64,000 nt of DNA, taken from positions 57,416,270 to 57,480,269 of the forward strand of contig CM048846.1 in NCBI GenBank assembly GCA_026545225.1. The letters are read 5' to 3'. The notes under the pieces are model-generated. The model did not search any database. It was not told where the DNA came from and was given only the letters and a program-made list of their open reading frames with translations. This DNA is from Cornus controversa. Its lineage: Eukaryota > Streptophyta > Magnoliopsida > Cornales > Cornaceae. How positions within the stretch are numbered: the first letter of the stretch is position 1; each line of letters opens with the position of its first letter. Shown here piece after piece: positions 22,341 through 34,545 of the stretch. The position numbers and the translations under genes were made by a program.

Positions 22341-22366
22341 TGCCGTAGACACGGGCAATACACTAG
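22341..22366 (+). other. Helitron 3' hairpin and CTAG terminus
   Basis: TGCCGTAGACACGGGCA pairs TGCC with GGCA and GT with AC around an AGAC loop with one bulged base. It is followed by ATACACTAG. This is the classic Helitron termination signal. Confidence 0.82.
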
Positions 22367-23717
22367 TTTATATACATATAACAAATTGAACAATTGGAAT
22401 ACATATAACCATCTTCATTAACATAAAACATAATTGACATTAATTTACATCAGAGTGCATGTTTAATAATTTACAAATTCAAACAAATCACAAGCTTATA
22501 TTACATATAGTAACAACAACTAGATATTTAATTACGAGTTTATTACGAAACTCATTTACAATAATTGCATATTAGACAAAACATTTCCTCTTGCTCATTT
22601 CTCATCTAATAACTAAGACTCTAGACTCGATAGTGGATACAAAACCTTGAACCTGAAAAACATACATATAACAAAAGTGATCTTAAAGCCCAATAAATGT
22701 AGCACTACTACATTGGAATAATAAACATTCACATTATCTAATAACTTCAAGCACTATAAGCATTATAACTTTCTACTCTCATTCTTGGCATATACGTATC
22801 TTCATGTCATATAGACATTTTCAATACTTCAATATATGCATTCAAGTATAAAACTTCTAGTGAATACACTCACCTTGGGTATCTTTCAAATTGTTTACTT
22901 ATCCCTTTGGTATTATTGTTAAGGTTATAGTTTCTTCCTCCTTGCCTATAAAACATTATACTCACGCCATATATATTGTTAAATATAATTAGACAACAAT
23001 CATCACAACAAGCATCAAATATCAATTATGATAATCATATACCATAAGCTCATTGAAACATTTTGTCAAACACATAGTAAGTAAGAATACTAAGCTCTTC
23101 CTTTACATTACTATTCGCTCTTAATTAATCAACCAGGTAGGCCGATTGTTTACGAGTATGCTAGAGCCGTGATATCATCTCGATGTAAATAGTTGGTCGA
23201 ACACAAGTATCTCCTTTGAAGGTCGTGTTGGATCAGGCGATTGATTAGGGAGAAAAAATATGAAACTCCCTATTGATTGTGCGCAAAGAATTGTGAGACT
23301 GAAGCATAGGAAGGATGAAGGTAGAATGAGGGAGATAACAAGGAGGGAGGTAGAAACTAAGGGAGAGATAGACGGACAGACTGATTAGAGGAGGCCAAGA
23401 GTAAGAAAAATGTGAAAGATGTAGATCAAGTGAGAACCAGAGCAATATCCAGGAGAATATTGAGGGAGAAAAATATATTACACGCAATGCAATTGTTGAA
23501 TTGTGGTTGTTGGGAATCCTTAATACATAGCCCCTTTGCTTTTATTTATAGAAGAAAAGAAAAATACAATACTGCTGTTTCCAAATTTATGTTTATAAGA
23601 TAATATCAAATAAAGAAACACAACATGTACGCTAAACACCCGTGTTAAAGCAGTGATTCTTTTTTTGTCAATCTCCTTAGAGTCCGGATGTAACTTGATT
23701 TCATCTTAGCGCTGCCT
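22367..23717. repeat. LTR-like repeat copy 2 (right part, after the Helitron)
   Basis: Bases 22374-22657 match 17138-17415. The sequence goes on to about 23.7 kb where a Ty3 fragment on the opposite strand begins. The remaining kilobase has no coding capacity and is probably the rest of a long LTR or a second repeat; its right edge is not certain. Confidence 0.5.
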
Positions 23718-24238
23718 CTACTTGTGTGGAGGCCATGACTGACGAGAGTCTTTTAATATATCTGAATTCATATGAATCCTTGTTCCAAGCAAACAATGCA
23801 AATATATAGACCACGTCACTTTGTATAACTGACTCTTGTGATCGAAGAACACTTCAAACTTCTCACCGTATAAGTAATACCTCCAAACTTTGAGTGCAAA
23901 AATCACCGCCTCCAACTTTAAATCGTGAGTCGGGTAATTTTGTTCATGAGTTTTCAATTGCCTTGAACCATACTCCACTACTCTTTCAATTTGCATCAAC
24001 ACACAACCCAAACCAAGTTGTGAAGTATCACAATAGATTGTGTACCCCAACTTATGTTCCAGAATGATCAAAATTGGCACCGAAGTCAATCGACTCTTGA
24101 ATTCCATGAATGCGTGCTCATAAGCATCATTCCACGCAAATTTCACTCTTTTTCAGGTAAGCTTAATCATTGGTGCCACCAACCTTGAAAAGTCTTTTAC
24201 AAATCTCCGATAATATCTGGCTAATCCCAAGAAATTAC
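23718..24238 (-). pseudogene. Ty3-type RNase H / RT end, left side of an interrupted element
   Basis: Minus-strand blocks [43 protein letters not shown] and [11 protein letters not shown] belong to the end of Ty3 reverse transcriptase and the RNase H. The same coding sequence resumes at 34182 beyond the inserted DNA element. Fossil, broken. Confidence 0.88.
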
Positions 24239-25952
24239 GGGCTTACTTGGTTTGCAACTGTGGAAATAGTTTTATGTTTTCAATTTTTTCGGTTTTCAGA
24301 GAATCAAAACAGAAAATAGTATCCAATTTTTTCATTTTAAAAATTCGCTTGGTTGGTAAAATTACAAAACAGTTTTTAGAGACCAAAAACTCATAAATCT
24401 ACTTGGTTGTATCTACTGACCAGTTTTCAGAGAATAATTTTTACTTTGTTTTCCTTAAATCTAATAATACAATTTTTATTAATAAGTGTTAGAGGTGGAT
24501 TACTTTTAAGCTAGTGTTTTTAACTTAATAAAAATTACACAAATAGAATATCACATGTTTAAATAAAATATAAAAAGTACTAGACTTGATCAAATTTAAT
24601 TAGAGCAAAATAGGTACTCAACTTCTAGTGTCATATGCATTTTTAATTGTACAATCATTAAGTTTAGTTATACATAACCAAAACATATCATTAGAGAATT
24701 AAAGAGACAAAGCTTCAATTAAAATTGCCCGCGAATGATGTCCACATAAAATTCGTAATGTAATTTTTATAAGTTGCCATTTGTTTCGCACCATCATAGA
24801 TAAGTTAAGTTCATTCAATATACCAGTGCTACTACTTGCTACCAAATAGCCAAGGGTTATTTTATAAAGTGATCTCCAAAACACCATAACTAAGAATGTT
24901 CAATTTTCTATACCTACCCTACACACAAACAAACACTCTAAAGTACTAATAATAGCTGAACCTGCTAATAGCAACAAAGCAAACAAGTGGAGTTATTCAT
25001 CCTTATCTAATTGATACGGAAGAGAACACAAGGGACTCAGCTTTGATTCTACCAAGTATAATCCAAGAAACTGAACTTGATGTGCATTGTTACCCAAAAA
25101 TTGTCCCTAGAGGGGGGGTGAATAGGGACAATAGGCAAACGATGAAACTTTTTCGCTAAAGTTCATTTTGACAAAAGAAGGCTTGTTTGGGACTTTTGTC
25201 AAACACTTGATAAACTTATATATTCAACAAGTGGAAATGATAACGCTCTACCTATTATGCACTTAAATGATCTAGTAGATACAACAAATGAAGTAATCAT
25301 GAAAGTGTAACGTATCATGCTTGTAGTGTGTGAAAATGTTGATAGCGTATTTTATCAAACACATGATATGCAAATTGATTGGCAAAAAGGTAATCAAATA
25401 AATAGTCAATCAATTTAAAATACAATTAATTCTACAATTCAACCAATATCCTCCAAGCATACATTTCATCCTCCTCATATGAAGCATTTAAACAATATTT
25501 ATTAAAAAAATAATTATAAAATAAATGCTAGCAAAATAAATGAGTAAACCTATCAAGCACTTGGAGTACTACTCATTCATTCATAAAATGGTTCATTGAA
25601 TAAAGAATGAAATGAGCTAATTGAATATATGTCTATCAATGCTAAAATGAAATTAAAGCTCATATAGACATTTTATCAAACACATGGTGTGCAACTTACT
25701 CCAAGCATTCATCCCATCCTCCTCATATAAATTAAAGTATATAAACTCATAGCATTCATATATAAAGCATTATGAAATTAAATAAATAAAATGCTATTAA
25801 GTAAAGGAGTTAAGGGTTAAAGAAATGCAAACCAAGCAACACCAAGATATTTACATGGTTCGGCAACTTCGGCCTACGTCCATGCCTCAAGAGCTCATCT
25901 TGAGGTATCCACTATAAAGCTTCCCTTAAGGGTGGAAAGCAAACCCTTACAA

Positions 25953-26150
25953 TTGCCAAGTCCAACGCTTGGGCTTCCTTGCTCAATGAAAACCTCACAA
26001 AAACTTCTTTGCCAAGCTCATGACTTGGTCTTCCTTACTCAATGACAACCTCACCAAGACTTCTTTGCCAAGCTCATGACTTGGTCTTCCTTACTCAATG
26101 ACAACCTCACCAAGACTTCTTTGTCAAGTTCATGACTTAGGCTTCATCCC
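25953..26150. repeat. 56-bp tandem repeat in the SIRE-type LTR
   Basis: Three full units and a partial fourth, starting at 25953, 26009, 26065 and 26121, built on CCAAGCTCATGACTTGG...CTTCCTTACTCAATG. Units two and three are identical. Confidence 0.9.
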
Positions 26151-26699
26151 TCTTTTGACAGTTAAGAGATAACCATTGCTCACTCTTAAGGGTGGAGAGC
26201 GCTATCCAATCCTTCTCCTTTTAAGGTAGAGAATGAACCTTTCTCTTTTTCAGGCTTGGAGAAAAATCCTTACAATGCTTCTTCAAGCTACTCATGCCAA
26301 GAGAACCTCTTGGTCTTCTTCTCTTAAGAATAAGAAATTTGTGTACAATGAGTGTCTCTCAAATAGACAAGATATACAAATTCAAAGCTCTCTCAAATTT
26401 AGAGTTACAATTGATGAATCAATATGAAAGCTCAACTCTAGAATAATGAATAACCACAAGAATGAAGAATTAAGCTGATGTGTGGTTTCTACCTCTATAG
26501 AATATGAAATCTAAGCATGGAGGTGAATTCTACCAACAAGATATGATCATGAAGAGTTATGGTAGACTCTCATATCTGAAAAATATACATACAAGATGTA
26601 TTTATAGCCCCTTTAAGAGATATGGCCATTTTAAAGTTGTTGGGGGTTGTTGGGTGCATTAAATGCACTAAACTAGTCGTTAGATTCAAATCTAGCATG

Positions 26700-26932
26700 T
26701 TTGAGGCGCCTCAAAATGAGTTTGAGACATCTCATAAACTTTGAGGTGGCTCAAAGTGCATTTTGAGGTGACTTAAAGTGCAGTTTGAGGTGCCTCAAAA
26801 TTTTGAGGTGGCTCAAAATGAGTTTGAGGTGGCTCAAAGTGAGTTTGAGGCGCCTCAAAAAGCTTTCTCAAATGCTCTGATTCTTTCTGTAACTTTGAGG
26901 TGGCTCAAAGTCAAGTTTGAGGCGCTTCAAAG
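26700..26932. repeat. array of ten short palindromes in the SIRE-type LTR
   Basis: About ten copies of TTTGAGGYGCCTCAAA or near variants (GAGGTGGCTC, GAGGCGCCTC), spaced 17-30 bases apart with gaps. Several are perfect palindromes. In one frame it yields a repeated FEVAQ-like peptide, which is a by-product of the repeat. Confidence 0.88.
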
Positions 26933-27736
26933 TCTTCTAACATTTAAAGAGTTATATTTCAAAGCAAATGTTAGGACTTATGAGCATGTATGGTCTTAGG
27001 ATGTCAATATATAAAGATCAAGACCTTTTTCATGAACTTTAGTGACCAAGTAATGATATAAATGTGAATGTATGGTCCTATCATTGAATTGAGTTCTTCA
27101 AAAGATATAAAACATTTATACCAACTCAAGTAAAAAAATTCCTTATGAATCAATTTGATCCAAGTCTTATTGCTCTAATTCCAAATGATATGAGTGAAAT
27201 ACATGGTCCTAGTTATGGCTTAATAATTAAGTTCTTCCAAAGCTTATGAAAGGTTGAACTAACTCAACCTTAGTAAAGGCCTCATGATGTTATAAATGAA
27301 GTTCATGGCCTATTACTTATGCTATAAGGACTTATGAATTATATGAATGATATGCATTGGTCCTAGAGCTTTTAAGTGAGAACATCAAAGTAACTTTACA
27401 AAGATTACCTATACACTCACCAAGACTAAACTACCCAATCTTCAATATCTTCATTGATCTTGATGTGCATTGGGTGAAGTCTTCTTTCTTTGATATTATT
27501 GCCTTCATCCTTTTCTCATGTCTTTGATATGAGCTTTTGAACATAGATGAGTATGATCAATTTGAGCTTTGGATACCTTTGCAATGTGCCATTGATCCTC
27601 TTGTCTTACTTTGAGTCTTGTTACAACGTAACCTGTTTAAGCACAAACTCAAGTAGACATTAAATCCTAACACTCACAATATTTTGTTATCATCAAAATA
27701 ACTGAGATAACCTTGGTTGGAAACCTTGGTTCAACA

Positions 27737-27750
27737 ATCTCCTCCTTTTT
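27737..27750 (-). other. polypurine tract of the SIRE-type element
   Basis: Minus strand AAAAAGGAGGAGAT, adjoining the LTR start. Confidence 0.75.
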
Positions 27751-30700
27751 GATGATGACAAACATTGATGTGTTATATAACATAAATGACATAAAATATA
27801 TAATTAAGTTAAGTCAAGTCATTTATCATATGCACATCATATTTTTCTCCCCCTTTGACATTATCAAAAAGATAAATACAATAAAGCTCTAAGAGGCGGT
27901 GATCATCTAATATATGTAGATAAGACGTCAACATGTAAAAACATAGGTGGGATAGGAAGAATAAAATTCACAACACTCCTCGTCAATTAAGTAATTTGAG
28001 GTTGCTCCCCTAATCAATATGCATCTTCTAACAAGTTAGGATATCTCCCCTATGTAAATCACAATATGCATATATTTCAAGTCTTCAACTTTCAAAGCTC
28101 AATTTTGGAGATTACTCCCCTATCAATATGCATTAAAAAAATAAAACATTTAAGCATTTGTATATATTTATGAATTTCACCAATGAAAATTATTCCCTAT
28201 CATCATGCTTCAAAGGAATTTAACAATAAAATCATATAGCATGTGATACATGTTCTAAAGCAAGTGTATATACTCATCTCAAAAAAAATTTATGCATGAA
28301 ACCAAATAATGAGTTAACATCATGCTTTGTGCCAAATATGATCATACTCTTAAATTAAGAATGAAAAATAACACATAATCATTTAAGGTATATGCTCCCC
28401 CTATCAATATGCATTAAAGTAATGAAGGAATAAGACATATGCATATAAATGAAAAAAATTTCCTTATCATCATGCTTTCTATAAATATAGGGACGTATAA
28501 GTACAAGCATGTGAATATGATACATATCATATAACTTCTCTATTTTTCACATCATCAAAAAGCATATTGAGTCAAATAGGCAATCTCAACATCCTAGTAA
28601 TCTTGGAAGCATTTCAACTAACTATTGAAAGTTAGAAGAATTTTAAAATACAAGTGCATACCCAATCAAATGTAATATCTCATAAAGGAAATACCAATGG
28701 TGCCCAAAAGATATAAAGATACATTAAGTGCAATGTGGGTCAAACGATAGATGATGAAGACCATAAAAGATACCGAATGATAAAGTCTATTATCTCGGGT
28801 CTTTTCTTTCATTTTTCATAGATTGGCTTGATGTCAAGGAAGGAAGGTGCTTCAAATGTATATCACAAGAACAAATATGAGATACTGCAACTATTAATTC
28901 ACAAATTCATGTACAAACTCAAAAGATCTCATATGATTAACATAACGAAAATGAAATAACAAGTCATGTAAGGTCATGTTAATCAAATAATCTAGGTGCC
29001 AAGATACCAAAAATATTAATCTCTAAATGACCAACTAACTAGTCATGACTAACAAGTCTTGACAAGAAAAGAACATTTAGGCACAAGGTTGGTCATCCTT
29101 CTAGATTATATCTAATAGATATCTCTACCTATGTGACTAACGGGAGATAACTAACAATGTCTATCATAAAGATCCCACATATTGGAAAGAATATCTTAGA
29201 AACTAAGGAGTGCACCTAAGTGACTAAGTTCATCTTAACACTTAATTCTAAGACATTAAAAAAATTTCAAGTCACATCAAGCAATAAAAATACACATAAG
29301 CATTAAGATACACATGATTACATGTAAATGCAAATAAGCATAGTCAATCAATGTCATAAATCTTACTTATGCCTATTTCTCTTCTAATAGCTCAAAGTCT
29401 ATCTCATCTAAGCACATGAGTTCTGAAGATGTGATTAGGAGTATCTAAAAATTCCTAAGATACCATAATCCTAAACAAAAGTTTCTAACAAAAAATTATA
29501 ACATCTTTCTATGACACCTAAAAAGGATTCAATCCTAAGAAGAAATGGAGTTTACCCATGATGCTCAAATCACATTCATCTTGCATGCTTTTGGAAACTC
29601 TTTGCACAATTTTTGATTTGTTGATTCAAGAATGATATAGTCCAAAAATATGATCATAATCAACAAATCATCATCATAGGTTTTGAGAAATAAATATCAT
29701 CAAATTTGTTTCCATCAAAACCATTTTCTATGAGAGAACCACTAAGCCTTTCATGACAAGTTCTTTGAAGCTCATTTCAAATCATATAGGCTTTTGAAAA
29801 AATTTTAAACACATTTTTTAAAATTTTATGCACTTCAAATCCGGGTGGTTGTTCTACATAGACTTTCTCCAATATGAAGTTAATCAAGAATGCATTTGAT
29901 AAAAAAATTTCTTGCAAAAATATGTAGCATTCTTATTACTTCTATTCTAGATACATGTGCAAAGTTTCTTCCTTGGTCATCTCTTCTTCTCGATTGAAAC
30001 CTTAAGTCACTAATCTAGCTTAGGTTCTAATGAAAACACCCAACTCATCTTCTAAATTTGTATGTGCCTATCAAGGTGTCCTCATGTGGTCTAAGAACTA
30101 AATTCTAACCAAAAAATTCATTCAACATGAATTTGTTCTTTTTGAATTACCAAGATTCAAGAATTTAAAATTTTTGGCCTCATTGATTTTCATCTAGAGA
30201 TGTGAGAGCCAAATAATTTCAAGTATTTCAAAGCAAGGATCTTATGCAACTATCTTTAGAATGTTCACCTAGGAAAGATCAATTTGGAGGAGGTGAATCA
30301 TACTTCAAAATATAGAAGGATCTTTATGAAAATCATTTTGGATGCTTTATTTTTAGGATTCTTTTGATTTTCTTTGAGATTCTTCTAATATGGACTCATT
30401 TGAAATGTCTATAATATCAAGTCCATCTATACATTTTGGATAAAAGAATCTCAAATCTTTGCATAAGATGTTGATAAACATATATTTGTATAATCAACAT
30501 ACTTCCATGTATGATTTTGATGAAAAGATTTATAACCAAAGTTATTTCAATCAAAATCATTGATCATAATATAATCACATAAATCTTCACAAACCAAAGG
30601 ATTAGAATTTTAGCTCAAGGTTTGAAATCTCATATCCTTTAAGTTTAGGTGATATATAGCATGATGCTCATAGATACAATAATGCAATCTCTATACTCTT

Positions 30701-31715
30701 TTTGGTATTTTGTCAATTTAAACATTCTTGATGTTTCTATGTATATCCAATGTACAAAAATTTCTTCCAAGAGCACTTTGAGAATAATAAGCTTGTCACT
30801 AGCTTCTAAGTATGCACATGTCTTATGAGTTATAAACTTTCTACTAGCTTATATAGGTTTTCTCATAAGCCATTTTCAAAGTGTTTCATATTGCCCTAAA
30901 GTTGCTTTGAGAATAATAAGCTTGCCACTAGCTTATTAAATATGAGCATGTTTTATGAAACATAAGCTTGCCACTAACTTATATGGATTTTCATAAACCA
31001 CTTTTAAAGAACTTTTCTATCTTTAAGAATTTTGGCCTAAAAAATATTCTTGCAAGTTATTTACACAATTCTTTAATTGTTGATTTGAGAAATTGACATA
31101 TCAACCATAATCAACAATTTCATCATAAATGAATTTGATATAAAAGATTACTTCCCACTTAATTTCTTAATTAAAATCATTGTTTATAAGACAACCATAA
31201 GTTTGATGTAAAAGATTACTTCCCACCTAATCTTTTAATCGAAATATAACAAAATAAATCAAAAACTTTCGAGCTCAAATGGTTGCATCAAATAAACAAT
31301 ACTCAAGTATAAGAATGCTATGATTACATCAAAGATGTACATATACCAAGTTATGCATAAGCAATGTTCTTATCACTTAAGTATCATGGAATATACAAAA
31401 GTAAGTTGAAAAGATTTTTAAGGATTTTCAATCTTAAAGGATCACTTTTTAAGAAGTTTGACAATTTTTTGAAAACTTTCCACAAGTTATTGATTCAAAT
31501 ATAAGATCATTAACATACACTTGAAGAATCAACACTTATTTTCTATGGTCATGAAGATCAAGATGCTAAGTCTTGACTAAGACCAATTGTTCATGATATT
31601 TTCACATAAACAAACCATCGATTTGGATTTGCATCTTTAAATCCTCGATATCGTGATTTTATGGAGAGTGAGCAAACTTCGAAGTCTACCTTGGTTGGAA
31701 ACCTTGGTTCAACTT
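27751..31715 (-). mobile_element. decayed internal part of the SIRE-type Copia
   Basis: AT-rich sequence with no long frame. A reverse-transcriptase stretch is recognisable near 29820-29890 on the minus strand (NAF...EVYVEQPPGFE), placing RNase H and any post-pol region toward 27.7 kb and integrase/gag toward 31.7 kb. A 26-bp copy of the LTR start lies at 31688-31713, possibly all that is left of the 5' LTR. Old and heavily broken, with too many breaks to count. Confidence 0.6.
30774..31018. repeat. two diverged tandem copies, ~115 bp
   Basis: CTTTGAGAATAATAAGCTTG starts both copies, at about 30776 and 30907. They share the rest at roughly 80%. Confidence 0.8.
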
Positions 31716-34178
31716 GCATAACTACAAGAACTTCAGGGAAAGATAGCACTAGAAGATCATACTGATCAAATATAATGAATATATATAAGCTGCACATTTA
31801 TTTTGGATAATGAAAGGTTAAGATCTATCAAAGTAAATCAAGACTTTGAAGATGATTGAATAATGAGCAATTTTTCACAACTAATGAATATAACAAATTA
31901 CTTTTTTTAGTAAATGGTAAGCGAATGAAGGGTCAAGGCCTAATTACAGGCATAAAGGAAATACAAGGAACAAAAAGTTGAACAAAATAATCCTCCAATG
32001 GCTTGTATTGTGACAAGACAATATTCTAATCTTGCAAATAGTCCACGCTTCATCTACCTTCAACATCCTCAACCCGAAGAGTTAATTGACCTAATTCCCA
32101 ACTCTGGCCAATATCTTTCTTGAACTTGATAGGAGTTAACTTGAGTCATTTTTCTAATGTGCCTTAGTAAAATCTGAGGGGTAGAGATCTTGAACATAAA
32201 AAATTCCACAAACTAGCAACAATATTCAAAATTTCATATACATATATTATAATGACAACTGCCATTTCCTTCTTGTACTAGAAAAGTATGTAAATGATAT
32301 GTAAGGAGCAACTTCAGAGATCAACACATGCCCTTGTTATGATCTTGAACAAATAAGTTGCAGGAGACCTAATGAAGATTTTATGCATATATAGAAAAAC
32401 AGATAATGTGAATAGTAGCAATAAAAAAATAGACCTTATATACCATATACTATTACATATATATATGATACTAGCATCAAGAAAAGTGGGGAAAAAAAAG
32501 ATGATGCTATTCACTTTTTCCTTCACAAATGCCACTGCCACTAAGATTGTCTTCTTTGCACCCCTTATATAGCTCCAACATATATTTTGTATTACAGAAA
32601 ATATATTGTTAGAGAATTGATGAATATATATAACAACATGCTACATGAAAAGAAAAGAAGGAAGAATAAGCATACACAAAATATTGATTAACATATTTTT
32701 CTTAAACTATTTTTGAATTTTTATATCTAGTCATTTGATCCTCCCACAAGCATGAGAAAAAGGAATGACTTAGAAAAAGGGTCAATATGTGGTTTTCTCA
32801 ATTTTTTTTTTTTGAATGGAACATAAACACTCTCATAGGTTGGATAATATCATAATAATTAGCAAGAGGAGCAAAGCATAGAAATACAGTAAAAGACAAG
32901 TTTACCAAACCCTAAAACAGTCCAGACTAGAGCAGTCAAAACATTTTTCCCTCTCTGGCATAAATTTTTTGTAAAACCATTTTCCTTACTTTTTCTCTTA
33001 ATCTTAGTTAAGAATGTTGTTATAACAAAAGGATATAGTCTTAAGAGGAAAAAAAAGGGCAATTAAATATATTATATCTCTATTGGGATTTATGAACTTA
33101 ATAGGATTTTGAGATACGTAATATTAGCATCAGCGCATAACTGAATTGTGAATTATACTAATTTATAAGCTTGACCTTCAATTAAGCTGGTTGTATACTT
33201 AGTTCAGTGCTAAAAATTCATGCTGAGCATGAGTGTAAGAAAAAGAATATAATAAAGTAAATCACCCAAATTAATCTGACCAACGTGTGAAAATACTTCA
33301 GATTAACAGTTAGACTAGAAAAAATGAATCAAAGCTAATTAATAAAATTGAAAGAAAGTATAGCAAATCAAAGTTTAAAAACTTACAAGTTTGGAAATTG
33401 GAGAGCCAGAGCCGAAAACGTGAAGAGCACAAATCAAGAGCACAACCAAAGTTATAGATCAATGAGAGGAACAAAATTACTCATATATAGAAACAAGAAA
33501 TAAAGCAAAATAGCTTAAAATGTAATCAAAATGTAGATCTGTGAGAGAAACACCAACCAAATCAAAACCCAAATCAAACCCAATGAATCCTGCTTCGCCA
33601 TTATCTCATCCTCAAGCTCTGTATACACCGACAACACACTCACAACAACAGGGTATTACCTAGAAACACATCAGAATCAAAACCCAATTTGAACACCAAC
33701 CCATGAACCTCTCTACCCTTTTAAACCTCCAAAAAATTAGAACACATCGAGAGAGAGAAAGAGAGAGACCACATTCGGAACCCAATTTGAACACCAACCC
33801 ATGAACCTCACTACCATATTCAAATTCGAGAGAGAGAGAGAGAGATTACAGTTGCAGAGGTAAGGAGGAGTGAGGTGGTTGATGAGAGAAGAAAGCGTGT
33901 AAAGAGAAAGAGACATTATAAACGAGGGCTGAGTCTATGTTCTGTCTATTTTTTTAAGTAGATAGAGTGTTCTCTGTGTTTTCAATCTTTTAACTCTGTA
34001 TTTCTAAAAACTACCAAAACATCTTTTTATTGTTCTCTAAAAACTACTACTCATGTAACTCAATTTTTTTTAAAATGTTTTCTAAAAATAGTTCCAAGTA
34101 GTGCCAAAAATAATTTTTTGTGTTTTTGTCACTCCCAAAACAGAAAATTGTTTTCATAAATACAAACCAAGTAAGCCC
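31716..34178. other. right arm of the Harbinger-like element
   Basis: Mostly AT-rich, with no recognisable transposase. The end of it (33.4-33.95 kb, minus strand) looks like a plant 5' leader: TC-rich, then a short 28-codon frame at 33515-33601 with a plausible intron acceptor in it. A direct repeat AACCCAATTTGAACACCAAC occurs at about 33684 and 33780. Confidence 0.4.
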
Positions 34179-34181
34179 TAC

Positions 34182-34545
34182 GTATCTCAAATACACTCTT
34201 AGGTCTTTCCCAACTCATCACCGCCTCTATCTTGGATAGATCCACGGAAACCCCTTCTTTGGACACAACATGCCCAAGGAACTTCACCTCCACTAGCCAA
34301 AACTCACATTTTTTTCTATTTGGCATACAATTGGTTCTCTCTTAAAAGTTACAATACTATCCTCAAGTGCCCCTCGTGTTCCTCTTCCAAAGATGAGTAC
34401 ACTAGGTTGTCATCAATGAACACTACTACAAACTTGTCCAAATACACAATGAACACTCGGTTCATCAAATCCATGAATGTTGCAGGTGCATTTGTCAAAC
34501 CAAACGACATCACCAAAAACTCATAGAATGTATATAATATGAGGG
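34182..34545 (-). pseudogene. Ty3-type reverse transcriptase, right side of the interrupted element
   Basis: Minus-strand blocks [28 protein letters not shown] (catalytic region), KKCEFW and KFLGHVVSKEGVSVD are Ty3 reverse transcriptase. The coding sequence continues on the other side of the Harbinger-like insertion at 24238. Fossil, broken. Confidence 0.88.

Larger units (their letters stand above)
17572..22366 (+). mobile_element. Non-autonomous Helitron (4.8 kb) carrying gene fragments
   Basis: The 5' end is TCTATATAAG preceded by A (17571). The 3' end is a small hairpin (22341-22357), then nine bases ending CTAG, followed by host T (22367). Insertion between A and T without target duplication, TC start and hairpin-CTAG end are the marks of Helitrons. 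A second, unfilled copy of the same target lies at 17130/17131. Inside are an OEP61-like exon (18402-18497), a GC-richer block with an open frame (18064-18294) and AT-rich intron-like sequence. No Rep/helicase is encoded. Confidence 0.82.
25081..27736 (-). repeat. long LTR of a SIRE-type Copia element
   Basis: On the minus strand it begins TGTTGAACCAAGG immediately after an AAAAAGGAGGAGAT polypurine tract, as in SIRE/Maximus Copia elements, and ends near TACCCAATGCACA-like sequence at 25081. At 2.66 kb it is a long LTR. It includes CCTAGAGGGGGGGTGAATAG (25106), a tandem repeat and a palindrome array listed separately. Confidence 0.7.
24239..34178. mobile_element. Long Harbinger-like element (9.9 kb including a nested Copia)
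   Basis: Both ends carry the 16-bp inverted repeat GGGCTTACTTGGTTTG, and TAC flanks both sides (24236-24238 and 34179-34181). It sits cleanly inside Ty3 coding sequence. Its left 430 bases match the short copy at 11791-12220, and its right 300 bases resemble that copy's right end. Without the nested Copia (about 25081-31715) it would be about 3.3 kb, a normal size for PIF/Harbinger. A transposase gene is not recognisable. The 3-bp duplications of form TAN fit PIF/Harbinger (usually TWA) only loosely. Confidence 0.75.

Noticed and set aside
17572-22366. Search for a Rep/helicase gene in the Helitron
   Set aside because: No helicase or Rep motif was seen in any frame, so it was called non-autonomous.
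25953-26150. CRISPR-like regular repeat
   Set aside because: Units are directly adjacent without unique spacers, and this is a plant nuclear LTR.
26778-26999. Frame with a repeated FEVAQ-type peptide
   Set aside because: The peptide repeat is a by-product of the palindrome array. There is no start context or neighbour gene.
33515-33601. Short frame MAKQDSLGLIWVLIWLVF... like a signal peptide
   Set aside because: Only 28 codons with a stop. It may be part of a leader in the Harbinger-like element, but nothing supports a peptide gene.
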